Shown here: positions 26,027-34,641 of the stretch, in pieces
Numbering within the stretch: the first letter of the stretch is position 1
Layout of the letters: every line of letters starts with the position of its first letter
Source: Bacteroidota bacterium
GTDB lineage: Bacteria > Bacteroidota > Bacteroidia > Bacteroidales > Paludibacteraceae
Length of the DNA: 64,000 nucleotides
NCBI GenBank assembly: GCA_023459355.1
Contig: JAEWUM010000046.1
Location: 1-64,000 of the forward strand
Direction: 5' to 3'
Program-made: the position numbers and the translations under genes
Notes under the pieces: model-generated
What the model saw: the letters and a program-made list of their open reading frames with translations, nothing else
Databases searched by the model: none
What the model was told of the DNA's origin: nothing

Positions 26027-27067
26027 ATGTATAAAAATTTTGCACTTACCATTGTTTTAACCCTGATCTTATTTTCATGCGGCAGATCAGGCGTTGTGCT
26101 GCCATCGGCCACCGGAACCAGATATGAAATTTTAGTGGTAATGGATCAGACAGCCTGGAAAGCCACGGGAGGCCGGGCATTGGTAGCCCTGTTCGACCAG
26201 GATATGAAAGCCATGCCACAAGCTGAGCCGGTCATGAGCATCATGTACTGTCAACCAAAGGATTTCGGCGATATCTTAAAACCAAGCCGCAACATCCTGA
26301 TTACTGAAATTAATCCCCGCTTCGAAGTCCCGAAGATAACCTATGGGCGGAATACCTGGTCACAGCCACAAACCGTTGTTAAAATTGAGGTGGCAAGCGA
26401 TTCGGCTTTAACCGTATTGTTGAATGAGTCGGGTAACAAGGTCCTGGATTATTTCCTGACAACAGAAAGAAACCGCCAGATTGAAATCGGCAAGAATTAC
26501 ATCAACCACAAAGCCAAAAATGAAATTGAATCAATTTTCGGCATTCAGGTGGATATCCCCAGCGAGTTAACAAAAGTCACGAAAGGTAAAGATTTTTACT
26601 GGATTACAAACGACCATCATCACACCAGGAAGGATATGGTTATCTATTCTTATCCTTACAGAGATAAAAACACCTTTACAAAGGAATACCTCATCGCCAA
26701 AAGAGATTCTTTTATGAAGGCCAACATCCCGGGTGAATTTGAAGGTTCATACATGGGGACTGAGCTGGTTCATTATCAACCGATATTAAGAGAAATAAAT
26801 GTAAACGACACCTATTGCGCAGAATTAAGCGGACTGTGGCGGATGTTCAATGGAGGTTCGATGGGCGGGCCGTTTTACAGTCATACCCGCGTGGACGAAA
26901 TCAACAAACGGGTAATCACGGTAGAAGGATTTGTTTTCGCTCCCGGAGCTAAAAAGCGTAATCACATCCGGCAATTGGAAGCAGCCATATACACGGTGAA
27001 ACTTCCACAGGAAATCAATGTAATAAAAGAAGTATCGGTTGTGGCCGACAAAAAAGACACTAAATAA
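26027..27067 (+). CDS. DUF4837-family lipoprotein
   Basis: Lipoprotein of 346 residues. The signal peptide ends LILFSC (cysteine at residue 18), then a basic linker. The rest fits DUF4837, a Bacteroidota family of unknown function: YEILVVMDQTAWKATGGRAL near the start, a central FYWITNDHHHTRKDMVIYSY segment, and LSGLWRMFNGGSMGGPF near the C-terminus. It lies 11 bp after the amidase-like gene and 12 bp before pdxA, so it belongs to the same transcript. Confidence 0.8.
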   Translation: MYKNFALTIVLTLILFSCGRSGVVLPSATGTRYEILVVMDQTAWKATGGRALVALFDQDMKAMPQAEPVMSIMYCQPKDFGDILKPSRNILITEINPRFEVPKITYGRNTWSQPQTVVKIEVASDSALTVLLNESGNKVLDYFLTTERNRQIEIGKNYINHKAKNEIESIFGIQVDIPSELTKVTKGKDFYWITNDHHHTRKDMVIYSYPYRDKNTFTKEYLIAKRDSFMKANIPGEFEGSYMGTELVHYQPILREINVNDTYCAELSGLWRMFNGGSMGGPFYSHTRVDEINKRVITVEGFVFAPGAKKRNHIRQLEAAIYTVKLPQEINVIKEVSVVADKKDTK

Positions 27068-27079
27068 AATTCACACAAG

Positions 27080-28150
27080 ATGATAAACAACAAAACAATC
27101 ATAGCCATTACACAAGGAGACATCAACGGAATCGGTTATGAAGTCATACTGAAAACCTTAGCTGAGCCACGAGTTTACGATGACTTCGTCCCGGTAATCT
27201 ATGGTTCTTCAAAAGCAGCCGGGTTTTACCGCAAACAACTTGACATTCAGGGTCTCAATCTGAACATTATCAACACCGTTGAAGAAGCCCACGCAAAAAA
27301 AATCAACATCATCAACTGCACCGATGAAGACATACGGGTAGAGCCGGGCAAAGCAACTGAAGAAGCAGGTAAAGCCGCGTTTGCCGCCCTCGAAAGAGCT
27401 ACTGCCGACATGCAAAAAGGATTAGTAGATGCGTTGGTTACGGCTCCCATCAACAAGAAAAACATCCAATCGGCGGAATTTCACTTCCCCGGACATACTG
27501 AATACCTCGAACAGGTTTTCGGAGAAAAAAACTCTTCCCTGATGTTGCTGGTGAATGATGTCATGCGGGTTGCAGTCGTAACCGGGCATATCCCGGTCAA
27601 AAACATCGCCTCTGTCATTACCAAAGAATTAATTCTGGAAAAGCTGAAAACACTGAATCAATCGCTGAAACAGGACTTCACGGTTATTCGTCCGCGCATA
27701 GCGGTGCTGGGCTTAAATCCACATGCCGGCGATGAAGGGGTAATTGGCGATGAGGAAGAAACCATCATCAAACCCGCATTGGAAGAAGCGCAAAAAGCAG
27801 GACTGCTCTGCTTTGGTCCGTATGCAGCCGATGGGTTCTTCGGCAGCGGACATTTCAATAAGTTCGATGGTATCTTAGCCATGTATCACGATCAGGGATT
27901 GATTCCTTTTAAAACCGTTTCGATGGAGAGCGGGGTAAATTACACTGCCGGCTTATCCGCAGTACGCACCTCTCCTGCCCACGGAACTGCTTACGATCTG
28001 GCGGGACAAAACCTGGCTTCCGAAGAGTCGTTCCGACAGGCCTTGTTCATGGCATATGACATCCTGCAAAACAGAAAACTGGATGAGGAAATTCGTTCTA
28101 ACCCGCTGAAAGTAGAAGAAAGAAGAGAAAGAGGGGGGAGGATTGCGTAA
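27080..28150 (+). CDS. pdxA: 4-hydroxythreonine-4-phosphate dehydrogenase
   Basis: Vitamin B6 synthesis enzyme of 356 residues; oxidises 4-phosphohydroxy-L-threonine to the amino-ketone that PdxJ condenses into pyridoxine phosphate. Family motifs: ITQGDINGIGYEVILK at the N-terminus, VDALVTAPINKKN, FPGHTEYLEQ (metal-binding His), LNPHAGDEGVIG, and the C-terminal AMYHDQGLIPFK plus RTSPAHGTAYDLAG with the remaining metal/phosphate ligands. Last gene of the amidase unit. The final basic tail (ERREERGGRIA-like) runs up to a heptamer hairpin, where it converges on pheS. Confidence 0.96.
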   Translation: MINNKTIIAITQGDINGIGYEVILKTLAEPRVYDDFVPVIYGSSKAAGFYRKQLDIQGLNLNIINTVEEAHAKKINIINCTDEDIRVEPGKATEEAGKAAFAALERATADMQKGLVDALVTAPINKKNIQSAEFHFPGHTEYLEQVFGEKNSSLMLLVNDVMRVAVVTGHIPVKNIASVITKELILEKLKTLNQSLKQDFTVIRPRIAVLGLNPHAGDEGVIGDEEETIIKPALEEAQKAGLLCFGPYAADGFFGSGHFNKFDGILAMYHDQGLIPFKTVSMESGVNYTAGLSAVRTSPAHGTAYDLAGQNLASEESFRQALFMAYDILQNRKLDEEIRSNPLKVEERRERGGRIA

Positions 28151-28227
28151 AACTAAAAGCGGAGAACGGAAAACTGAGAGCTGAATTAGCTTTCAGTTCT
28201 TCGCTATCCGCTTTTCGCTTTTCGCTA
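28151..28227. repeat. Heptamer array folded as a hairpin, array 3
   Basis: Eleven 7-bp units in phase (aactaaa, agcggag, aacggaa, aactgag, agctgaa, ttagctt, tcagttc, ttcgcta, tccgctt, ttcgctt, ttcgcta). The left half is the approximate reverse complement of the right, so it can form a long hairpin. It fills the gap between the convergent pdxA and pheS stop codons exactly and may act as a bidirectional terminator. Confidence 0.9.
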
Positions 28228-28229
28228 AA

Positions 28230-29249
28230 TTAATACGCTGCCTTAAACTGCTCCAAAAACCTCACATCGTTCTCCGAGAACATGCGCAGGTCTTTTACCT
28301 GATATTTCAGGTTGGTAATGCGTTCAATCCCCATCCCGAAGGCGTATCCGGAATAAATTTTTGAATCGATGCCACAGTTTTCGAGTACATTCGGATCCAC
28401 CATGCCACAGCCCAGAATTTCCACCCAGCCGGTATGTTTACAGAAAGGACAACCCTTTCCGCCACAGAGGTTACAGGAGATATCCATTTCGGCGCTGGGC
28501 TCGGTAAACGGGAAATAAGAAGGACGTAACCGTATCTCGGTCGACTCTCCAAACATTTCCTTGGCAAAATACATCAGCGCTTGTTTCAAATCTGCAAATG
28601 ATACATCTTTGTCGATATAAAGTCCCTCTACCTGATGGAAAAAACAGTGGGCGCGGTATGAAATAGCTTCATTGCGATATACCCTGCCCGGGAAAATCAT
28701 CCGGATTGGAGGTTTTTGTTTTGTCATCACCCGTGTTTGTACCGATGAAGTATGTGTTCTGAGTACCACATCAGGATTTTGTTCGATGAAGAAAGTATCC
28801 TGCATATCCCGCGCCGGATGTTCCGGCGCAAAGTTCAGGGCACTGAACACATGCCAGTCATCTTCAATTTCAGGACCTTCGGCAATAGTAAAACCAATTC
28901 TGGAGAATATATCGATAATTTCATTTTTAACCAATGACAGCGGGTGTCTTGTACCCAGACGTACAGGTTCGGCCGATCTTGTCAGATCCGATTTTTCAGC
29001 CTGTCCGGCAGCATCGCTCAAGGCTTCTTTCAGACTGTTGATTTTATCCTGCGCTTCATTTTTAAGCTCGTTCAGCAACTGCCCTACTTCACGTTTTTCT
29101 TCATTGGCTACATTTCTGAATTCATTGAACAAAACCGACACTTCACCTTTCTTGCTCAAAAACTTAATTCTCAGGGCTTCCACTTCATCCACGCGGGTAG
29201 CACTCAAACTCCTGATTTCATTCAGCAATGCTTTTATTCTTTCTTTCAT
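28230..29249 (-). CDS. pheS: Phenylalanine--tRNA ligase alpha subunit
   Basis: Charges tRNA-Phe as an alpha2beta2 enzyme with PheT, which is not in this window. 339 residues from ATG 29247-29249 (MKERIKALLNEI), the usual start; the frame opens nine codons further up. N-terminal coiled coil (about 1-85), then the class II catalytic core: motif 1 region VKNEIIDIFSRIGF, EGPEIEDDWHVFSALN, RTHTSSVQTR, motif 2 FPGRVYRNEAISYRAHCFF, and motif 3 GYAFGMGIERITNLKY. A zinc-ribbon-like CNLCGGKGCPFCK is present. TAATTTTG (29274-29281, minus) may be its -7 box. Confidence 0.97.
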   Translation of the reverse strand: MKERIKALLNEIRSLSATRVDEVEALRIKFLSKKGEVSVLFNEFRNVANEEKREVGQLLNELKNEAQDKINSLKEALSDAAGQAEKSDLTRSAEPVRLGTRHPLSLVKNEIIDIFSRIGFTIAEGPEIEDDWHVFSALNFAPEHPARDMQDTFFIEQNPDVVLRTHTSSVQTRVMTKQKPPIRMIFPGRVYRNEAISYRAHCFFHQVEGLYIDKDVSFADLKQALMYFAKEMFGESTEIRLRPSYFPFTEPSAEMDISCNLCGGKGCPFCKHTGWVEILGCGMVDPNVLENCGIDSKIYSGYAFGMGIERITNLKYQVKDLRMFSENDVRFLEQFKAAY

Positions 29250-29386
29250 TCCAACATATCGTTTATTAGCCTGCAAAATTAATGATTTTTTCGCAAATAT
29301 CCCCGAAATAGAATATTTTCGTTCACAACCCTCGTAATATCGAAAATATTAGCTTATTTTTGTGTGTTTGAAAAAGACAATACAAT

Positions 29387-30058
29387 ATGAGCATAGCAGG
29401 TATATTGAATTTTTTAAGTGATTTAAAAGAAAATAATAACCGCGAATGGTTTGCCGAGAACAAACATCGTTATGAGGAAACCAAAGCTGATTTTGAAGCA
29501 ATCAGTCAATCCCTCATCAACGAAATTGCACGTTTTGATGAAGACATCAAACACGTTTCAGCTAAAGATTGTGTCTTCAGGATCTACAGAGACACCCGTT
29601 TTTCAAAGGATAAAACTCCCTATAAAACACATTATGGCGTATTCATTGCTGCCGGTGGTGGCAGAAAAAGTGTACGCGGAGGATATTACCTGCATTTTGA
29701 ACCCGGGAAGTCTTTTGTGGCCGTCGGGGTCTGGTGCCCTCCTCCTGATGTACTCAAGGCACTCCGGCAAAGCATCTTCGACAACATTGAAGAATTGAAG
29801 GAAATTACCGGTGAACCTGCTTTCAAACAATACTTTCAGGGATTTTATGAGGAAGAAAAACTGAAAACAGCTCCCAAAGGATTTCCAAAAGATTTTCCGG
29901 ACATTGATTTACTGAAACTCAAACATTACATGGTCGAGTACACATTACCGGAAAGTTTACTGGCTGAAAAAGACTTTGTATCCCAACTTGCCCGCATCCT
30001 GAAAACGGCTCAACCGCTGAATGCTTTTCTTAACTTTACGGTCGATGAAGTATCCTGA
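29387..30058 (+). CDS. DUF2461 (TIGR02453) family protein
   Basis: Cytoplasmic protein of 223 residues with the conserved DUF2461 signatures: LNFLSDLKENNNREWFAENK at the N-terminus, RIYRDTRFSKDKTPYKTH, and GGYYLHFEPGKSFVAVGVW. The family is widespread in Bacteroidota and its function is unknown. A TATTTTTG box (29355-29362) just upstream is a probable -7 element. It is divergent from pheS. A degenerate heptamer array follows the stop. Confidence 0.88.
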   Translation: MSIAGILNFLSDLKENNNREWFAENKHRYEETKADFEAISQSLINEIARFDEDIKHVSAKDCVFRIYRDTRFSKDKTPYKTHYGVFIAAGGGRKSVRGGYYLHFEPGKSFVAVGVWCPPPDVLKALRQSIFDNIEELKEITGEPAFKQYFQGFYEEEKLKTAPKGFPKDFPDIDLLKLKHYMVEYTLPESLLAEKDFVSQLARILKTAQPLNAFLNFTVDEVS

Positions 30059-30060
30059 TA

Positions 30061-30104
30061 AGCGGAGAGAACAGAAAGCGAAGAACGGAAAACCAAAAAC
30101 GAAT
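30061..30104. repeat. Degenerate heptamer array, array 4
   Basis: agcggag, agaacag, two extra bases, then agcgaag, aacggaa, aaccaaa, aacgaat. The unit resembles those of arrays 2 and 3 (agcggaa type) but with one 2-nt break in phase. It starts 2 bp after the DUF2461 stop codon. Confidence 0.55.
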
Positions 30105-30175
30105 ACATGGTAAACTCTTAACTCATCTGTTGTGGTCATAATATTAAATCGAAATAAACTAAATAAACAGCGCTT

Positions 30176-30622
30176 ATGATTCTTGACTCTTTAAAAAACG
30201 GACAAAAATACGCATCGTTAAATCCGCGGTTTGCGAAAGCTTTCGAATATTTGAACAACAATGACTTATCGGCATTAGCAGTTGGAAAGGTTGAACTGGA
30301 TGGTTCCGATCTTGTTGTCAACATTGTTGATATTACAGGCAAACCGGAAGATCAGGCCCGGATGGAAACGCATCAAAATTTCATTGATATTCAGGTGCCG
30401 GTTGGACAAGCAGAAAGAATGGGATGGAAAGCTGCCGATAAACTTGCTGATATAACCGAACCCTATAATGAGGCCAAAGATGTGACTTTCTTTGGTGACA
30501 AAGCAACTTGTTTTATCGATGTACTTCCTTATGAATTTGCCATATTCTTTCCTGAAGACGGACATCAACCGGGCATTTCAACAGGAACTTACAGGAAGAT
30601 TATCGTTAAAGTAAGGGTATAA
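30176..30622 (+). CDS. YhcH/YjgK/YiaL-family protein (DUF386)
   Basis: Small cupin-like protein of 148 residues with family motifs: MILDSLKNGQKYASLNPRF at the start, ARMETHQNFIDIQVPV (metal-binding His), and FFPEDGHQPGI near the C-terminus. Members are linked to sialic-acid and uronate metabolism (YhcH, YiaL), possibly as sugar anomerases. Here no such genes lie nearby; glgB follows 46 bp downstream. Confidence 0.9.
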   Translation: MILDSLKNGQKYASLNPRFAKAFEYLNNNDLSALAVGKVELDGSDLVVNIVDITGKPEDQARMETHQNFIDIQVPVGQAERMGWKAADKLADITEPYNEAKDVTFFGDKATCFIDVLPYEFAIFFPEDGHQPGISTGTYRKIIVKVRV

Positions 30623-30668
30623 TTGATTTTTCAGTATATAATTATTCATTGCCAAACATTTAGAGATT

Positions 30669-32672
30669 ATGGAAATACTTCCCTTCGTTAAAAACGATCC
30701 TTACCTGGAGCCATACGCAGCTGCAATTTATGGCAGATACGATTATTTCCGTCAGATTGAAAAGAGATTGCTGACAGAAAGCCACTCTTTGTCTGAATTT
30801 GCAACCGGTTATCTGTACTTTGGGTTGCACCGGCTTACCGACGGCTGGGTTTTTCGGGAATGGGCTCCGAACGCCACTGCCATTTATCTGATCGGGGATT
30901 TTAACAATTGGCAAAAACATCCTGATTACCAATTAAAGAAACTTCAGAACGGTATCTGGGAAATTAAATTACCTGAATATGCCATCACGCACAGTCAACT
31001 CTATAAGTTACTTATTCAGTGGGAAGGCGGCGAAGGAGAAAGAATCCCGGCATGGGCCAGAAGGGTTGTACAAGACCACGAAACAAAAATTTTCAGTGCG
31101 CAGGTATGGCAACCTTTACGTCCCTATAATTTCAAGATCAAGAACTTCAAACCGCAAACAAAACCATTACTCATCTACGAATGTCACATCGGCATGTCGG
31201 GTAGTGATGAAAAAGTATCCACATACAACGAATTCCGAATCAATGTTCTGCCCAGGGTAATCAAGGCCGGCTACAATTGTATACAACTGATGGCCATTCA
31301 GGAACATCCCTATTATGGTTCTTTCGGATATCATGTTTCCAGCTTTTTTGCAGCTTCATCCCGCTTCGGAACACCCGATGAACTGAAAATACTCATTGAC
31401 GAAGCACATGAAAACGGCATTGCCGTAATCATGGATATTGTTCATTCTCACGCGGTTAAAAATGAAGTTGAGGGATTAGGACGGTTTGATGGAACTCCTT
31501 ATCAGTACTTCCATGGCGGTCACCGCCGGGAACATCCGGCCTGGGATTCCCTCTGTTTTGACTATGGTAAACCAGCCGTTATACATTTCCTTTTATCCAA
31601 CTGCAAATACTGGTTGGAAGAATTTAAGTTCGATGGTTTTCGCTTCGATGGAGTTACGTCCATGCTATACAGAAGTCACGGACTCGGAGAAGATTTCGGA
31701 GATTATTCATCCTACTATAATCTGAATCAGGACGGAGATGCCATCTGCTACCTGACACTGGCTAATAAACTGATCCACGAAGTGAATCCCAACGCCGTCA
31801 CCATTGCCGAAGAAGTCAGCGGTATGCCCGGACTGGCCGTAAAAGTGGAAGACGGGGGTATAGGATTTGATTATCGCATGGCCATGGGCATTCCCGATTT
31901 CTGGATCAAATACATCAAGGAAGTCCGCGACGAAGACTGGAAAGTCGGACATATATTCTGGGAACTTACCAATCGGCGGGCAGACGAGAAAACCGTCAAT
32001 TATGCCGAAAGTCATGATCAGGCCATGGTTGGAGATAAAACAATCATTTTCAGACTAATTGACGCTGAAATGTATTGGCACATGCAAAAAGGGGACAACA
32101 CCCTTACCGTCGACAGAGGTGTTGCACTGCATAAAATGATACGATTAATCACCGCTACCACCATCAACGGAGCTTATCTTAATTTCATGGGTAACGAATT
32201 CGGTCATCCGGAATGGATTGATTTTCCGCGGGAAGGAAACGGATGGTCGCACAAATACGCCCGTCGCCAATGGGAATTAGTCGACAACGCACAATACCTG
32301 TATCACGACCTGGGTGTTTTCGATCGCGACATGATTACGTTGATTAAATCCGTACATGAATTTAACCAGTTACCCATCCAGCAACTATGGGACAACGAAG
32401 GCGACAAAGTACTTGCCTATCAGCGCGGCAATCTGATCTTCATTTATAATTTCAACGGAGATCAATCTTATGTCGATTACGGAATCCTTGCCGATAAAGG
32501 CACATATAAAGTTATACTCAACACCGACAATTCAAAATACGGTGGATACAACCTGGTAGATGAAAACATTGAACATATAACACTGTCGAAACCTGTTCAT
32601 GAAAGTGGAAAAGAGTGGTTGATGCTTTATTTACCCGCAAGAAGTGCCTTGATTCTTAAGAAAACCAATTAA
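30669..32672 (+). CDS. glgB: 1,4-alpha-glucan branching enzyme (GH13)
   Basis: Makes alpha-1,6 branches in glycogen. 667 residues. N-terminal CBM48 domain (about 55-155, DGWVFREWAPNATAIYLIG), then a GH13 barrel of the eukaryote-like GH13_8 type (YECHIGMSG, YYGSFGYHVSSFFA). The catalytic residues are visible: Asp327 in FRFDGVTSM, Glu381 in TIAEEVSGMP and Asp450 in AESHDQAMVGDK. The C-terminal beta domain ends in ARSALILKKTN. The stop codon lies inside a 13-bp tandem repeat. With the sus-like operon at the start of the window it points to alpha-glucan metabolism in this organism. Confidence 0.96.
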   Translation: MEILPFVKNDPYLEPYAAAIYGRYDYFRQIEKRLLTESHSLSEFATGYLYFGLHRLTDGWVFREWAPNATAIYLIGDFNNWQKHPDYQLKKLQNGIWEIKLPEYAITHSQLYKLLIQWEGGEGERIPAWARRVVQDHETKIFSAQVWQPLRPYNFKIKNFKPQTKPLLIYECHIGMSGSDEKVSTYNEFRINVLPRVIKAGYNCIQLMAIQEHPYYGSFGYHVSSFFAASSRFGTPDELKILIDEAHENGIAVIMDIVHSHAVKNEVEGLGRFDGTPYQYFHGGHRREHPAWDSLCFDYGKPAVIHFLLSNCKYWLEEFKFDGFRFDGVTSMLYRSHGLGEDFGDYSSYYNLNQDGDAICYLTLANKLIHEVNPNAVTIAEEVSGMPGLAVKVEDGGIGFDYRMAMGIPDFWIKYIKEVRDEDWKVGHIFWELTNRRADEKTVNYAESHDQAMVGDKTIIFRLIDAEMYWHMQKGDNTLTVDRGVALHKMIRLITATTINGAYLNFMGNEFGHPEWIDFPREGNGWSHKYARRQWELVDNAQYLYHDLGVFDRDMITLIKSVHEFNQLPIQQLWDNEGDKVLAYQRGNLIFIYNFNGDQSYVDYGILADKGTYKVILNTDNSKYGGYNLVDENIEHITLSKPVHESGKEWLMLYLPARSALILKKTN

Positions 32673-32689
32673 GAAAACCAATTAAGACA
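32656..32689 (+). repeat. 13-bp tandem duplication at the glgB stop
   Basis: TTAAGAAAACCAA occurs twice in direct succession (32656-32668, 32669-32681), followed by a partial third copy. The stop TAA (32670-32672) belongs to the second unit. Confidence 0.8.
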
Positions 32690-32722
32690 ACAGAGAAAAC
32701 ATTCACATCCATCTTAAATAAA

Positions 32723-32765
32723 AATCTTCCTGCCGGCAAAACTGAATTTAACCTGCAGGAAGATT
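32723..32765. terminator. Hairpin between convergent glgB and the HIT gene
   Basis: A perfect 11-bp stem (AATCTTCCTGC 32723-32733, GCAGGAAGATT 32755-32765) with a 21-nt loop. It lies between two convergent genes and probably ends both transcripts, although no long T-run follows. Confidence 0.6.
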
Positions 32766-32813
32766 CTAAAATATACGCTGTACTTAATGCAAAAGCGTTT
32801 ACTTAATTATGCT

Positions 32814-33209
32814 TTACAATGCTATATTTTTACTTATACTTTCAGCAATAGCAATCATTTCCTCTTTTTCGAGTTTTAATTTCGGGTTCTTAAAATTCAG
32901 GTCCGATTCCTTGCTGATTGGCACCAGGTGGATGTGGGCGTGCGGCACTTCCATACCCAGAACGGCGACACCAATTCTCACACATGGAACAGCCTGCCGG
33001 ATGGCTTTTGCTACTTTTTTGGCAAAAATCATCATGTCACCCACCATTTTATCTTCCAGATTAAAAATATAATCCTCTTCAATTTTAGGAACAACCAATG
33101 TATGCCCTTTGGTCATGGGACTGATGTCGAGAAATGCAAAGAAGTTTTCATCCTCTGCAATCTTATAACAGGGAATTTCGCCCCGGATTATTTTGCTGAA
33201 GATAGTCAT
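32814..33209 (-). CDS. HIT-family nucleotide-binding protein
   Basis: Cytoplasmic protein of 131 residues of the HINT/HIT branch. The N-terminus TIFSKIIRGEIPCYKIAED and the histidine triad VPHAHIHLVPIS are diagnostic; members hydrolyse nucleoside phosphoramidates or dinucleotides. It is 11 bp downstream of greA on the same strand and is probably co-transcribed with it. Confidence 0.94.
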   Translation of the reverse strand: MTIFSKIIRGEIPCYKIAEDENFFAFLDISPMTKGHTLVVPKIEEDYIFNLEDKMVGDMMIFAKKVAKAIRQAVPCVRIGVAVLGMEVPHAHIHLVPISKESDLNFKNPKLKLEKEEMIAIAESISKNIAL

Positions 33210-33220
33210 GGTGTTTTATG

Positions 33221-33691
33221 TTATAATGAAATATCTACAATTTCAAACTCCATCAACCCGGATGGAACCTGGACATCGGCTTTCTCTCCGACTTTCTTTC
33301 CCAGCAATCCTTTTGCAATAGGTGTAGTAACAGAAAGTTTTCCTTCTTTCAGATTAGCCTCACTTTCCGAAACAATCATATACGACATTACCTGACCGGT
33401 CTTGAGATTCTTTATCTTAACACGGTTAAGAATCTGCACCTCATTGGTATTGATTTTCGATTCATCAATCATCCGTGCAGAAGCCAGTGTCTCTTTCAAT
33501 TGAGATATCTTCATCTCAAGCAAGCCCTGAGCCTCTTTGGCCGCATCATATTCAGCATTTTCCGACAAATCACCTTTGTCGCGGGCTTCAGCAATTTGTT
33601 TGGAAATTGCCGGTCGTTGAACCCGCTCAAGCTCGTTCAATTCCTCTTTTAATTTCTTGTACCCATCTTCTGTCATGTAAGTCACTGCCAT
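33221..33691 (-). CDS. greA: Transcription elongation factor GreA
   Basis: Rescues backtracked RNA polymerase by stimulating cleavage of the nascent RNA. 156 residues: N-terminal coiled coil (about 1-75) with the acidic tip DKGDLSENAEYDAAKEAQG, then the C-terminal FKBP-like domain (SVTTPIAKGLLGKKVGEKAD). First gene of a pair with the HIT protein. The start is preceded by GAGGAGGATTTATC, a strong Shine-Dalgarno sequence that is unusual among the genes here. Confidence 0.97.
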   Translation of the reverse strand: MAVTYMTEDGYKKLKEELNELERVQRPAISKQIAEARDKGDLSENAEYDAAKEAQGLLEMKISQLKETLASARMIDESKINTNEVQILNRVKIKNLKTGQVMSYMIVSESEANLKEGKLSVTTPIAKGLLGKKVGEKADVQVPSGLMEFEIVDISL

Positions 33692-33731
33692 GATAAATCC
33701 TCCTCAAAAAACGTTTATAATTAATTCAAAC

Positions 33732-33766
33732 AAAAAAGAATTCCGACTAACGTTGCCGGAACTCTT
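33732..33766 (-). terminator. Terminator upstream of greA
   Basis: Read on the minus strand, AAGAGTTCCG (33766-33757) pairs with CGGAATTCTT (33745-33736), one G-U pair, followed by a T-run. It separates the upstream hypothetical gene from greA. Confidence 0.75.
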
Positions 33767-33849
33767 AATTTTACCCTGATTATTTGTTGCAAATATAGAT
33801 TAACTTTTCCGAAATAAAAAATCTTTTGTATGTTATAAAACAATATTTA

Positions 33850-34251
33850 TCAATACTTTCTATTAAATATCTCTGAATAAATGACAGCCTTTTTTGCTTC
33901 ATCAATATTATCCAGTTCAATTTCATAGGAATTGGATGCTTCAGGTTCCTCCGGTTGCAGTTCGTCAAAAGGCCTAACCGGTTTAACCTGCTTTTTAGCC
34001 TTCATGACTGATACATCTCTTACAGTATCATAAGTAGGGATTTCGACTTTTGCCTCTTTCTTCTTTATCTCCTGATAGACCGGTCTTTCAGGCTTGACAT
34101 AATCCGTGAATTCCGGAATAATATCCTCCAAATCCGGAAAATCGACGGTTTCCACCTCCGCTTCCCGTTTTTTCTTCCGTTTGCCTAATATACTACTGAC
34201 ACCAGCAATCAGAATCACAATCAGATATATGTAATCACCTAAGCTGTCCAT
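33850..34251 (-). CDS. Hypothetical single-pass membrane protein
   Basis: Protein of 133 residues, not recognised. One N-terminal hydrophobic helix (YIYLIVILIAGVSSIL, about residues 7-23) is followed by a basic KRKKKREAE stretch (cytoplasmic side) and a long, charged, low-complexity region rich in Glu, Pro and Lys, probably disordered. The C-terminus (DEAKKAVIYSEIFNRKY) may form a helix. Such short anchored tails are common near greA-type housekeeping genes in Bacteroidales. A TATATTTG box (34271-34278, minus) may be its -7 element. Confidence 0.65.
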   Translation of the reverse strand: MDSLGDYIYLIVILIAGVSSILGKRKKKREAEVETVDFPDLEDIIPEFTDYVKPERPVYQEIKKKEAKVEIPTYDTVRDVSVMKAKKQVKPVRPFDELQPEEPEASNSYEIELDNIDEAKKAVIYSEIFNRKY

Positions 34252-34312
34252 TCATTTTTTATTACTCCGACAAATATACGCAAAGCTTTTGATTCACGAA
34301 ACAAACGGACAC

Positions 34313-34394
34313 AAAAAAACAATGGGTAACTTCACAGCCACCCATTGCACATTTTAACCTAAACCTTAACTATGAAAAATTTATCTGTTTGTTT
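34313..34394 (-). ncRNA. Candidate small RNA or attenuated leader
   Basis: A minus-strand promoter (34401-34432) would start transcription near 34394. About 45 nt later comes a perfect 8-bp hairpin (34320-34347, CAATGGGT/ACCCATTG) directly followed by seven T (34319-34313), a textbook terminator. This gives a transcript of about 80 nt with no coding frame. It could also be an attenuator for the hypothetical gene at 33850-34251. Inferred from signals only. Confidence 0.45.
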
Positions 34395-34400
34395 ACTCTG

Positions 34401-34432
34401 CAAAGATATATCTCATTGTTTAATCCACCAAA
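34401..34432 (-). promoter_or_regulatory. Minus-strand promoter upstream of the candidate small RNA
   Basis: On the minus strand TTTG (34429-34432), 20 bp, TATCTTTG (34401-34408): a full match to the Bacteroidota promoter. Confidence 0.65.
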
Positions 34433-34606
34433 CAATTCGACAAAAAAAACACGCAAAAGGTAAACATTTAACTTTTTCCAACATTTTACATTTTACCTTT
34501 GTCTGGTTATCAATCCATTAAAACACGGGCTTAACAGAAATTTAATTTGTTAAATCCTATTAATCTTGTAGTTTATATATCATTTCCATATTTAATCAAT
34601 ATCCAT

Positions 34607-34614
34607 TACCTTTG
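34607..34614 (+). promoter_or_regulatory. -7 box of miaB
   Basis: TACCTTTG fits TAnnTTTG, 27 bp upstream of the start codon; a weak TTTC (34583-34586) stands at the -33 position with 20-bp spacing. Confidence 0.5.
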
Positions 34615-34641
34615 TAAATACATTTACAAACAATTATAATC

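Larger units (their letters stand above)
34252..34641. other. 390-bp intergenic region upstream of miaB
   Basis: AT-rich spacer between divergent genes. It holds a minus-strand promoter and terminator that frame a possible small RNA (34313-34432), and the miaB -7 box (34607-34614). No supported protein gene; a short forward frame from ATG 34372 has no further support. Confidence 0.6.
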
